64,000 nt of DNA, taken from the NCBI RefSeq assembly GCF_013155375.1, contig NZ_JABJQY010000001.1, forward strand, positions 248,001 through 312,000. Reading direction: 5' to 3'. The notes below the pieces were generated by a model. It did not search any database and had not been told where the DNA came from. It saw only the letters and a program-made list of their open reading frames with translations. Positions within the stretch are counted from its first letter, which is position 1; each line of letters opens with the position of its first letter. Source of the DNA: Nocardioides sp. zg-1308 (GTDB taxonomy: Bacteria; Actinomycetota; Actinomycetes; Propionibacteriales; Nocardioidaceae). The translations under genes and the position numbers were made by a program. Below, in pieces: positions 27,918 to 35,431 of this stretch.

Positions 27918-29306
27918 ATGAATACTTCTGTTAAGGAGCAGGCGAAGCCCACCCGCTTCAAGCTCCCCTCGTTCGGCGTGCAGGTCCTGATCGGACTCGT
28001 GCTCGGCGTGGTCCTCGGCCTGGTCGCCCGCAGCATGGGCGCCGACGGCGTCGACGCCACCGGCGAGGTCGACCCCAACTGGCTCACCGAGACCCTGAGC
28101 ACCGTCGGCGGCACGTTCGTCACGCTGCTGCGCGCGGTCGTCCCACCGCTGGTGTTCCTCGCGATCGTCGCCTCCATCGCCAACCTGCGCGACGTCACCG
28201 GTGCCGCCCGGCTGGCGTGGAAGACCCTTGCCTGGTTCGCCATCACGGCCCTGATCGCGGTGTCCATCGGCATCACGCTCGGCCTGGTCCTGCAGCCCGG
28301 CGACCACACCAGCGTGACCTCCGACGCGGCCACCGCGCCCGGCACGACGGGCTCGTGGCTGGACTTCCTCACGGGTCTCGTCCCGGCCAACGTGCTCGGC
28401 CTCGAGGGCTCCGCCGCCGAGGACGGCAGCGTGTCGATGTCCTTCAACGTGCTGCAGATCCTCGTCGTCGCGATCGCCATCGGCATCGCCACGCTCAAGG
28501 TCGGCGAGGCTGCCGAGCCGTTCCTCGGCTTCGTCCGCTCGGCGCTCGCCGTCGTGCAGAAGGTGCTGTGGTGGATCATCCTGCTGGCCCCGATCGCCAC
28601 GATTGGCCTGCTCGGCAACGCCGTGGCCAGCTACGGCTGGGACGCGCTCGGCTCGCTCGGCACCTTCACGATCGCCATCTACGCCGGCCTGCTGATCGTC
28701 CTCCTGGGCGTCTACCCCGCCCTGCTCCGCCTGAACGGCCTCTCGGTGAAGCAGTTCTTCTCCGGCGCCTGGCCCGCGATCTCGCTGGCCTTCGTGTCCC
28801 GCTCGTCGGTCGGCACCATGCCGGTCACCGAGTCCGTGACCGAGCGCAACCTCGGCGTCCCGCGGGCGTACGCCTCCTTCGCGGTGCCCCTCGGCGCCAC
28901 CACCAAGATGGACGGCTGCGCCTCGATCTACCCCGCGATCTCGGCGATCTTCGTCGCGCAGTTCTTCGGCCTCGACCTGTCGGTCACCGACTACCTGCTG
29001 ATCGCGTTCGTCTCGGTCATCGGCTCGGCGGCCACGGCCGGCGTCACCGGCGCGACCGTGATGCTGACGCTGACCCTGTCGACGCTCGGCCTGCCGCTCG
29101 AGGGCGTCGGCCTCCTGCTCGCGATCGACCCGATCCTCGACATGGGCCGCACCGCCGTCAACGTCGCCGGCCAGGCGCTCGTGCCGACCATCGTGGCCAA
29201 GCGCGAGGGCATCATCGACCAGGCGGTGTACGACGCCCCGCGCGCCCGCACGGCCTGGCGCGAGGAGACCACCGTCGACCCCGACCCGGTGCCCGTCTCG
29301 GCCTGA
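27918..29306 (+). CDS. Dicarboxylate/amino acid:cation symporter (DAACS)
   Basis: A 462-residue inner-membrane transporter of the GltP/DctA/SstT family coupling Na+ or H+ to uptake of dicarboxylates or acidic amino acids. Eight predicted helices and two re-entrant loops; family motifs SRSSVGTMPVTES (HP1) and PLGATTKMDGCASIYPA (normally P-x-G-A-T-x-N-M-D-G), with TTKMDG replacing TxNMDG, and the TM8 block LAIDPILDMGRTAVNVAG, close to D-x-x-x-x-M-x-R-T-x-x-N-V. Substrate preference is uncertain. A long perfect hairpin ends the gene. Confidence 0.92.
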   Translation: MNTSVKEQAKPTRFKLPSFGVQVLIGLVLGVVLGLVARSMGADGVDATGEVDPNWLTETLSTVGGTFVTLLRAVVPPLVFLAIVASIANLRDVTGAARLAWKTLAWFAITALIAVSIGITLGLVLQPGDHTSVTSDAATAPGTTGSWLDFLTGLVPANVLGLEGSAAEDGSVSMSFNVLQILVVAIAIGIATLKVGEAAEPFLGFVRSALAVVQKVLWWIILLAPIATIGLLGNAVASYGWDALGSLGTFTIAIYAGLLIVLLGVYPALLRLNGLSVKQFFSGAWPAISLAFVSRSSVGTMPVTESVTERNLGVPRAYASFAVPLGATTKMDGCASIYPAISAIFVAQFFGLDLSVTDYLLIAFVSVIGSAATAGVTGATVMLTLTLSTLGLPLEGVGLLLAIDPILDMGRTAVNVAGQALVPTIVAKREGIIDQAVYDAPRARTAWREETTVDPDPVPVSA

Positions 29307-29316
29307 GGTCGGACGC

Positions 29317-29366
29317 AGGACGTGTGACGATCCGGTTGTCCCGGCGACCGGATCGTCACACGTCCT
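29317..29366. terminator. Bidirectional terminator, perfect 20-bp inverted repeat
   Basis: AGGACGTGTGACGATCCGGT (29317-29336) and its exact complement (29347-29366), 10-nt loop. It starts 11 nt after the symporter stop and overlaps the last codons of the convergent hydrolase gene. Confidence 0.75.
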
Positions 29367-30064
29367 CGGCGAACCCCAGCACCGCCTCGGCGAAGGCCTC
29401 CGGCTGGTCGAGGTTCGCCAGGTGCGAGGCCGCCGGGACCGTGGCCACCCGGGCGTCCGGCAGCACGCGCAGGACGCTGCGGACCCCCAGCCGGAACTGG
29501 TCCCACTGCCCGTTGAGCACCAGCACCGGGCACGCCAGCCCCCGCAGCATCGCGGGGTGGCACTCGTCCATGACGGCACGCCACGCGGCCGGGGTCGGCG
29601 TGAAGTAGTAGCCGTCGGCGATCACCGGCTCGATGAGCTCCGCAGGATAGAGCCGGCGCAGGACGCGGTTGTTGACCCGCGTCATCCGCTCCGGGCCGAT
29701 CCGCTCCGTGAGCGCCGCGACGCCGCGGTAGACCGCAGCACCCGGGCCCGTGGGCGTCGCGCTGCACCCGGCGAGCACCAGGCCGTCGAGTCGAGGGCCG
29801 CGCTCGGCGGCGTACGCCATGGCGACGAAGCCGCCCAGGGAGTGCCCGACGAGGACGACCGGCGCACCCGCCGGCGCTGCGTCGACCGCCTCGTCGATCA
29901 CCTCGACGCACCGCGCGAGCGTGAACGCCTCGTCGACCAGGCGGCCGTGGCCGGGCAGGTCGACCAGGCCCACGGTCGCCCTGCCCGCGAGGAGCGGGAG
30001 CTGCGGGGAGCCACTGCGAGCTGGCGAGGCGGGAGCCGTGGACGAGGACCAGGTGCGGACGCAC
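29356..30064 (-). pseudogene. Alpha/beta hydrolase with a one-base frameshift
   Basis: An alpha/beta-hydrolase read in two frames. From the GTG at 30064 the frame gives VRPHLVLVHGSRLASSQWLP, the usual beta-strand and oxyanion-loop start. It then loses sense at the CCCC run (30005-30008 on the plus strand). Removing one C continues as LPQLPLLAGRATVGLVDLPG and joins the intact downstream frame with the nucleophile elbow GHSLGGFVA, the Asp region NGQWDQF and the His region ASHLANLDQP. So the triad is present and only the join is broken. A CATCCT box lies 6 nt before the GTG. It is either a true pseudogene or a sequencing error in a homopolymer. Translation could also start at 29973 as a truncated protein. 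Confidence 0.8.
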
Positions 30065-30121
30065 GGGTCGAGGATGCCACCTCCCGACGCCTCCGCGGCG
30101 GCTGGGATACTGACGCCGCCA

Positions 30122-30198
30122 GCCCCCGTAGCTCAGCTGGATAGAGCGGCGGCCTTCTAATCCGCGGGTCACAGGTTCGAATCCTGTCGGGGGCGCCA
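30122..30198 (+). tRNA. tRNA-Arg (anticodon TCT)
   Basis: Acceptor GCCCCCG/CGGGGGC, D-arm GCTC..GAGC, anticodon loop CTTCTAA, T-arm ACAGG-TTCGAAT-CCTGT; CCA is encoded. The last anticodon-stem pair (C31-T39) is a mismatch. A degraded copy of the 3' half lies at 30761-30798. Confidence 0.93.
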
Positions 30199-30359
30199 TG
30201 CTGACCTGTGCACGACCTTGCGCAAAACGGGGACTGGTCCAGACCAGATGACCTAGCGTGGGCGAGCCGGAACCGGACGCACCGCTCCTCGACGAGTCGT
30301 CGCCGCCACGGCCTGATACCGCGCCACCGGGCCGGTGCCCCCGACAGGAGAAGAAGCTC

Positions 30360-30677
30360 ATGAAGCGCATCGCATGTCCCACCGCAGCCCTGGCCCTGGC
30401 AGCCGTCGCCCTGGTCGGCACCGCCGGCCCCAGCGCTGCCACCGCCCAGCACTGCGACGACCGCACCAGCGCGGACAAGGTGGAGCTCGACCACCAGACC
30501 ACCAGCGTCTACGTCGGTGCCCACGCGACGGTCTGCTACAAGGCCGGGACGCGTGTCATGACGACGACCGTCGGTGAGGACGGGATCCTCACGTCGACGC
30601 TCCTCAACGGCAAGGGCGCCCCGAAGGGGATCAGCTACTACGTCGTCGTGCCTGACTTCCCGACGTCCCCCGAGTGA
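30360..30677 (+). CDS. Small secreted protein of unknown function
   Basis: A 105-residue exported protein: signal peptide 1-28 (MKRIACPTAALALAAVALVG..., Ala-rich, ending near AATA), then about 75 residues with two cysteines (HCDDRT and VCYKAG) that could form one disulfide. AGGAG lies 9 nt before the ATG at 30360. No family is recognised. It is the only gene between tRNA-Arg and the tRNA-like 3' remnant, so it may be what remains of an insertion at the tRNA. Confidence 0.65.
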   Translation: MKRIACPTAALALAAVALVGTAGPSAATAQHCDDRTSADKVELDHQTTSVYVGAHATVCYKAGTRVMTTTVGEDGILTSTLLNGKGAPKGISYYVVVPDFPTSPE

Positions 30678-30760
30678 GTCTCCGGGTCGGCCCGGCTCCC
30701 AGGAGTCGGGCCGTCCACGGCTCGTGAGCCCTGACGAGCCGGCCTCGAGCGCACGTCTCG

Positions 30761-30798
30761 TCCGCGGTCACGGGTTCGGATCCCGTCGGGGGCGTCAC
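30761..30798 (+). repeat. Degenerate copy of the tRNA-Arg 3' half
   Basis: TCCGCGGTCACGGGTTCGGA and the bases following match the 3' end of tRNA-Arg (from 30161) with few changes. The T-stem differs by a compensatory pair (ACAGG/CCTGT becomes ACGGG/CCCGT), so it still folds. There is no 5' half. It overlaps the stop codon of the SGNH hydrolase gene on the opposite strand. Confidence 0.7.
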
Positions 30799-32069
30799 GC
30801 CCCCCGCGGGACGACCTGGGACCGGACGCGGATCTTGGCCCACGACGACGCGCCGCCGCGGCCCATCGCCCGGACCTTGCAGACGGTCGCGGTGCCACGG
30901 ACGACGGCCGCGGTCGTGCTGACGACGGCCGTCCTGCGGCCGCACCGGGCGGCGTACTGCTCGGCTCCGGCGACCGACCGCCAGCTGACCCGGATGGTGC
31001 GACCGTGGCGGATCGCCCTGACCTTGCGCGGGGCGGCCGGAGCGGCCGGCACAGCGGCCGGCACGGGCTCGGGAGTGCCCGTCGTGGCAGGCGCCGGGGC
31101 GAGCACGGGCGCCGGCTGTGTGGTCGGCGGCATCGGGCCGGGTGCGGGGACCGGCGTCGGGGCGGGCGTCGGGGCGGGCGTCGGGCTGGGGGTCGGCGTG
31201 GGCTCCGTCGTGGGCGTGGGCGTCGGCTCGGGCGTCGGCTCGGGCTCGGGCGTCGGCTCCGGCTCCGGCTCGGGCGTCGTTCCGGCCAGCACCGCGTCGG
31301 CGATCCGGCGGGCCAGGAGCGCGTGTCCGGTGTCCGAGGGATGCAGACCGTCGGCGTCGTGGATCAGGTCGCGGGGGTCCGCGCCGTGGTGGTCGGCCGA
31401 CTCGTACTCCTCGGAGACGTCGACCACGGCCACGTTGTCCCGGGCCGCGGCGACCCGGTCCAGGGCCTCGCCGTAGGTCCGCCACGTCGCGGCGGTGACG
31501 TCCGGGCGTCGGTAGGTGTGGACGAGCAGGTGGCTCATGGGCCGGCTGGTGGAGGCGTCGAGGCGGTCGATCTTCTCGCCGATGTTGGTCTCGTACTCGT
31601 CGACGGGCACGGCGAACGGCTCGTAGGTCACCGAGTCGTTGGACCCGACCATGTGGACGACGAGCGACGGGCGCTCCCACAGGATCCAGGGCCGGTTGAC
31701 GTCGCCGACGTAGTTCTCGCTGGTGGAGCCACCGGGCGCCGAGACGTAGCCGTGCACGCCGGGCGAGGTGTTCCTGGCGGGGTAGGAGCCGGCGACGTGG
31801 GTGACGGGCTCCGGGTCGCCGCGCAGCTCGGCGATCACGAGGTCGGTGTAGCGCTTGTCCGGCGTGCTGGCCCCGACGCCGTAGGTGGTCGATGAGCCCA
31901 GCCAGACGACGTTCGCCTGTGCGGTCCCGGCCGAGTCGTACGCGGCGTGCCACGCGGCGAGGGGGTCGGCAAGGGGGTCTGGGAGGGGGTCGGCGACGGA
32001 CTGCGCGCCGGCGGGCGCGGGAACGACGGCCACCAACGCGGCAGCGACGAGCGTGACCAGCTTGTTCAT
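30795..32069 (-). CDS. Secreted SGNH/GDSL-type hydrolase with Pro-rich linker and C-terminal Ig/Fn3-like domain
   Basis: A 424-residue exported esterase-like protein. Signal peptide 1-22 (ends PAGAQ). SGNH domain about 25-240: block I VVWLGSSTTYGVG (Ser in GSSTT), block III MVGSNDS (Asn), block V DGLHPSDTGH (Asp and His). Then a repetitive Thr/Pro/Glu linker (about 242-315) and a domain of about 95 residues resembling fibronectin type III (RTIRVSWRSVAGAEQYAAR). The linker DNA is repetitive but in frame. It probably acts on acylated polysaccharide or lipid outside the cell; this is inference. GGGGGA lies just before the ATG. Confidence 0.82.
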   Translation of the reverse strand: MNKLVTLVAAALVAVVPAPAGAQSVADPLPDPLADPLAAWHAAYDSAGTAQANVVWLGSSTTYGVGASTPDKRYTDLVIAELRGDPEPVTHVAGSYPARNTSPGVHGYVSAPGGSTSENYVGDVNRPWILWERPSLVVHMVGSNDSVTYEPFAVPVDEYETNIGEKIDRLDASTSRPMSHLLVHTYRRPDVTAATWRTYGEALDRVAAARDNVAVVDVSEEYESADHHGADPRDLIHDADGLHPSDTGHALLARRIADAVLAGTTPEPEPEPTPEPEPTPEPTPTPTTEPTPTPSPTPAPTPAPTPVPAPGPMPPTTQPAPVLAPAPATTGTPEPVPAAVPAAPAAPRKVRAIRHGRTIRVSWRSVAGAEQYAARCGRRTAVVSTTAAVVRGTATVCKVRAMGRGGASSWAKIRVRSQVVPRGA

Positions 32070-32300
32070 GTTCCCCCGAAGACGTCGTGCCGATCGTAAG
32101 TGGTGGACGGCCGCGCCGGGCACCTTCCCCGGAACCCGCGACCCCGGCGCCACGCCCGCTCCCCGGTGCGCCGACACGCCCGCCAGCCTCCCCGACCGGG
32201 ACGCCCGGTCACGTCAGGATGTGGCCAGGCCCCGCCACGTATGAGGTAGCGGGGCCGAATGCTTTCCCGGACCCGGCCCACCGGTCGACAGCACGCAGAG

Positions 32301-32332
32301 CAGCGGCACGATCCCGGAGGATCGTGCCGCTG
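32301..32332 (-). terminator. Distal hairpin downstream of the deaminase gene
   Basis: A perfect 14-bp stem, CAGCGGCACGATCC with GGATCGTGCCGCTG, loop CGGA. Confidence 0.65.
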
Positions 32333-32404
32333 TCACTGCGTTGGTAGGGCCTCACCACGAGTCCTGGGGGGATCCGTCCAAGGGCGGGAGCTCGATGAAC
32401 GGGT

Positions 32405-32440
32405 GTGGTGAGGGCCCCGCGGAACGCGGCCGCTCACCAC
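32405..32440 (-). terminator. Proximal hairpin downstream of the deaminase gene
   Basis: GTGGTGAG (32405-32412) pairs with CTCACCAC (32433-32440), with an inner GGCC/GGCC pairing, 26 nt after the stop. Confidence 0.55.
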
Positions 32441-32466
32441 CCTCAGCGGCGGCACCCACGCAGGTG

Positions 32467-33501
32467 TTACGGGTTGGGAGAAAAAAGTTCCCGGCGCAGG
32501 TGGTCGTCGATCTCCCCCGTGATCCGGGCCTTCACGTCCGCGGGGGCGAACGACGCGTCGACCGCCGCGCGCGCCAGCGCCGCGACGCCCGACTCGTCGA
32601 GGTCGAGCAGCCCGGCCGCGACCTCGTAGTCGTGGTTGAGCGTGGTGGCGAACATCGGCGGGTCGTCGGAGTTGATGGTCACGGTGACGCCCGCGTCGAC
32701 GAACGAGCGCAACGGGTGGTCCTCGATCCGGTCCACCGCCCCCGTGGCGACGTTGGAGGTCGGGCACACCTCGAGCACGATCCCCGAGCCCGCCAGGTGG
32801 GCGAGCAGCTCGGGGTCCTGGGCGGCCGAGCAGCCGTGCCCGATGCGCTCGGCGCCGAGCAGGCGTACGGACTCCCAGATCGTCTCCGGCCCCGTGGTCT
32901 CGCCGGCGTGCGGCACCGAGTGCAGGCCGGCTGCGCGAGCCCGCTCGAAGTGCTCACGGAACTGCGCCCGCGGTACGCCGATCTCCGGCCCGCCGAGGCC
33001 GAAGCCCACGAGAGCGTCGGTGCGGTGCTCGAGGGCGTACTCGAGGGTGGCGTCGGCGGCCGGGATGCCGAGCTCGCCGGGGATGTCGTAGATCCAGCGC
33101 AGCACCAGACCGAAGTCGCGCTCGGCCGCGACGCGCGCGTCCTCGATCGCCTCGGTGTAGGCGTCGATGGGGATGCCGCGCAGCACGGACGTGTACGGCG
33201 TGCAGGTCAGCTCGGCGTAGCGCAGCTGCTGGCCCTCGGCCATCTCGCGCGCGACCTCGTAGGTCAGCGTCCGCACGTCCTCGGGGGTGCGGACCAGGTC
33301 GACGACAGCGAGGTAGACCTCGATGAAGTGCGCGAAGTCGCGGAAGGTGAAGAACCGCTCGAGCCCCTCCAGGTCGGAGGGCACGCCCGCCTCGGGGTGG
33401 CGCGCCGCGAGCTCGGAGACGATCCGCGGCGACGCCGACCCGACGTGGTGGACGTGCAGCTCGGCCTTCGGGAGGCCGGTGATGAAGTCGTGGAGGCTCA
33501 C
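32467..33501 (-). CDS. Adenosine deaminase family enzyme (adenosine or aminodeoxyfutalosine deaminase)
   Basis: A zinc TIM-barrel deaminase, 344 residues. Metal and catalytic blocks: HVHHVG near the N-terminus (His 16 and 18), PHAGETTGPET (His and Glu), GHGCSAAQDP (His), TINSDDPPMF (two Asp). The opening phrase LPKAELHVHHVGSASPRIV differs from classical adenosine deaminase (H-x-H-x-D-G) and matches a subgroup found in actinobacteria, part of which acts on 6-amino-6-deoxyfutalosine in menaquinone synthesis. No mqn gene is in this window, so the substrate is open. GTG start with a weak GACACT box 7 nt upstream. The DsbA-like gene follows 25 nt upstream on the same strand. Confidence 0.85.
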   Translation of the reverse strand: MSLHDFITGLPKAELHVHHVGSASPRIVSELAARHPEAGVPSDLEGLERFFTFRDFAHFIEVYLAVVDLVRTPEDVRTLTYEVAREMAEGQQLRYAELTCTPYTSVLRGIPIDAYTEAIEDARVAAERDFGLVLRWIYDIPGELGIPAADATLEYALEHRTDALVGFGLGGPEIGVPRAQFREHFERARAAGLHSVPHAGETTGPETIWESVRLLGAERIGHGCSAAQDPELLAHLAGSGIVLEVCPTSNVATGAVDRIEDHPLRSFVDAGVTVTINSDDPPMFATTLNHDYEVAAGLLDLDESGVAALARAAVDASFAPADVKARITGEIDDHLRRELFSPNP

Positions 33502-33526
33502 GACCGGCAGTGTCCCAGCAGCCGGG

Positions 33527-34309
33527 TCAGCCGGCCGACCCGACCATCGCGTTCGCGATGTCGTCGAGGGTCTGGCCCTCGACCCGCTCGCCGTCGATCA
33601 GCACCGTCGGCGTGGAGTCGACGTCCGCGTCCGACGCGGCGTCACCCGCCGCGTCGACCCAGCCCTCGAACGCCATGTCCTCGATGCCCGGGCGCACCTC
33701 GTCCTCGGTGGCGCCGGCCTCGACGGCCCACTCGACCAGCTGGTCGTCGTCCGGGAACGGGCCGCTCTCCTCGGGCTGGTTGTCGAAGAGGAGGTCGTGG
33801 AACTCCTTGGCGACCTCGGGTCCGGACGCGTCGAGCACGACGGCGAAGGCGTTGGCCGCCTGGGGCGAGTAGTCGCTGATCCGGCTCAGGAACGGCAGCG
33901 GGCGGTACTCGACCTTCACCTCGCCGGCCTCGACCTGCTGGTCGAGCTGGTCGCCGACGGTCTGCTCGAGCTGGCCGCAGAAGGGGCAGAGGAAGTCCTC
34001 GTAGATGACGATCGACTTGGGGGCGTCGGCCTCGCCGACGACCAGCCCGTAGTCGTCGCTCGCACCCGCGGGCGGGGTGTCGGGCTCGTCCGAGCCGAGG
34101 TTCGTGACGAGGAACCAGCCGCCGACGAGCAGCACGATGACGCCGGCGATCACGCCGAAGCGGGTGAGCTGCTCCTTGCGCCTGGCGGCCTTGCGACGCT
34201 CCTCGGCCTGCGCGCGGGCCCGCTCGGTGCGGGCCTGGCGCTGCTCGCGCCTGGCCTGCGCTGCCGCCTTGTCCTGGGCGGACTTCTGCGAGCTCTTCTT
34301 CTGCGCCAT
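33527..34309 (-). CDS. Membrane-anchored DsbA-like thiol-disulfide oxidoreductase
   Basis: A 260-residue protein with a Lys/Arg/Gln-rich cytosolic coiled-coil N-terminus (1-48), one transmembrane helix (51-68, GVIAGVIVLLVGGWFLV) and an extracytoplasmic thioredoxin-fold domain (about 88-260). Active-site CPFC is at 108-111 and the cis-Pro loop is STPTVLIDG. It matches the family often annotated as thioredoxin domain-containing or DsbA family in actinobacteria, acting on disulfide formation in exported proteins. GGAGGAAAG precedes the ATG at 34309; the longer frame upstream has no support. Confidence 0.88.
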   Translation of the reverse strand: MAQKKSSQKSAQDKAAAQARREQRQARTERARAQAEERRKAARRKEQLTRFGVIAGVIVLLVGGWFLVTNLGSDEPDTPPAGASDDYGLVVGEADAPKSIVIYEDFLCPFCGQLEQTVGDQLDQQVEAGEVKVEYRPLPFLSRISDYSPQAANAFAVVLDASGPEVAKEFHDLLFDNQPEESGPFPDDDQLVEWAVEAGATEDEVRPGIEDMAFEGWVDAAGDAASDADVDSTPTVLIDGERVEGQTLDDIANAMVGSAG

Positions 34310-34411
34310 CGAGGCTTTCCTCCAGGATTCGGTGGTGGTAGGCCCGGACAGCGTATGAGGCGAGCCTGAGTCGAGGCTGAGAGCGCCGCAGGGTGGGCGG
34401 CGCGTCATGGG

Positions 34412-34417
34412 TAGGGT
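34412..34417 (+). promoter_or_regulatory. -10 box of leaderless orn
   Basis: TAGGGT 7 nt before the GTG at 34425. Confidence 0.6.
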
Positions 34418-34424
34418 CTGTCCG

Positions 34425-35102
34425 GTGAGCGACAGACTGGTGTGGATCGACTGCGAGATGACCGGCCTCGACCTCGGGGCCGACGCGCTGATCGAGGTGG
34501 CGGCGCTCGTGACCGACTTCGAGCTCAACGTGCTCGGCGAGGGCCTCGACGTCATCATCAAGCCCACCGCCGAGGCGCTGGACCAGATGGTCGAGTTCGT
34601 GCGCAGCATGCACGAGAAGTCGGGCCTGCTCGACGAGCTCGCCGGCGGTACGACGCTCGCGGACGCTGAGGAGCAGGTGCTCGCCTACATCAAGGAGCAC
34701 TGCCCCGACGGCAGCCGCCCCCCGCTCGCCGGCAACACCGTCGCGACCGACCGGGCCTTCCTCGCCCGCGACATGCCGGCCCTCGAGTCGTTCCTGCACT
34801 ACCGGATCGTTGACGTCTCCTCGATCAAGGAGCTGTCGCGCCGGTGGTACCCCCGGGCCTACTTCGCGGCCCCGACCAAGCGCGGCAACCACCGCGCGCT
34901 GGCCGACATCCAGGAGAGCATCGAGGAGCTGCGCTACTACCGCGAGGCCGTCTTCGTGCCGCAGCCCGGGCCCGACAGCACCCAGGCGCGCCAGATCGCC
35001 GCGCGGCACGGCGGCCAGCTGACCGGGCTCGGTCCCGCGGCGGCCGCTCCCGACACCGGGGCCGATTCCGACGCCGGGGCCGATTCCGGTTCTGCGGACT
35101 GA
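34425..35102 (+). CDS. orn: Oligoribonuclease
   Basis: A 3'-5' exonuclease that degrades 2-5 nt RNAs, including pGpG. The 225-residue product has the DEDDh motifs: [10 protein letters not shown] (Asp, Glu), [16 protein letters not shown] (Asp) and [18 protein letters not shown] (His and Asp). The core ends near 190; the tail (about 205-225) is an acidic Ala/Asp/Ser extension typical of this group. The GTG start is fixed by the box 7 nt upstream. tRNA-His follows 44 nt later. Confidence 0.96.
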   Translation: MSDRLVWIDCEMTGLDLGADALIEVAALVTDFELNVLGEGLDVIIKPTAEALDQMVEFVRSMHEKSGLLDELAGGTTLADAEEQVLAYIKEHCPDGSRPPLAGNTVATDRAFLARDMPALESFLHYRIVDVSSIKELSRRWYPRAYFAAPTKRGNHRALADIQESIEELRYYREAVFVPQPGPDSTQARQIAARHGGQLTGLGPAAAAPDTGADSDAGADSGSAD

Positions 35103-35146
35103 TTGCCCTACACTTCTCGACGTCTTCGCGCTCGCGCGGAGAGCAT

Positions 35147-35223
35147 GGTGGGTATAGCTCAGCTGGTAGAGCGCCGCCTTGTGGTGGCGGATGTCGCGGG
35201 TTCAAGTCCCGTTACTCACCCCA
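35147..35223 (+). tRNA. tRNA-His (anticodon GTG)
   Basis: Acceptor GTGGGTA/TACTCAC, loop TTGTGGT, T-arm GCGGG-TTCAAGT-CCCGT. The extra 5' G (35147) needed by HisRS and a genomic CCA are present. Confidence 0.94.
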
Positions 35224-35230
35224 GACGTGA

Positions 35231-35262
35231 TCGAGCCCCTGGCCTCCGGGCCAGGGGCTCGA
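35231..35262 (+). terminator. Terminator after tRNA-His
   Basis: A perfect 14-bp stem, TCGAGCCCCTGGCC with GGCCAGGGGCTCGA, loop TCCG, 7 nt after the tRNA. Confidence 0.7.
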
Positions 35263-35431
35263 GCCGTCCCCGGCCGTCGGCAGCCCGGCTCGGCGCTGGG
35301 GTCGCGGTCGTCGCCGGCGCCGTACGGCTGGTGCGCTCGGACGCCGACCGCTGAGCACGCGCAGCGGTCGGGACGCACATGACCCCCTCGGCTGTGGGCA
35401 CTGGACACCTCCCGAGCGGAGGAGAAGTTCG

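Larger units (their letters stand above)
32070..32466. other. Intergenic region upstream of the SGNH gene
   Basis: About 400 bases with no supported ORF. It contains the SGNH promoter region and, nearer the adenosine deaminase gene, two strong hairpins listed separately. Confidence 0.6.

Noticed and set aside
30122-30798. Complete integrative element at tRNA-Arg
   Set aside because: No integrase, excisionase or other mobile gene lies between the tRNA and its 3' copy, so only a scar is proposed.
31130-31280. Periodic GGCGTCGG-type repeats resembling a CRISPR or minisatellite
   Set aside because: It encodes the Pro/Thr/Glu linker of the SGNH hydrolase; short units of varying length.
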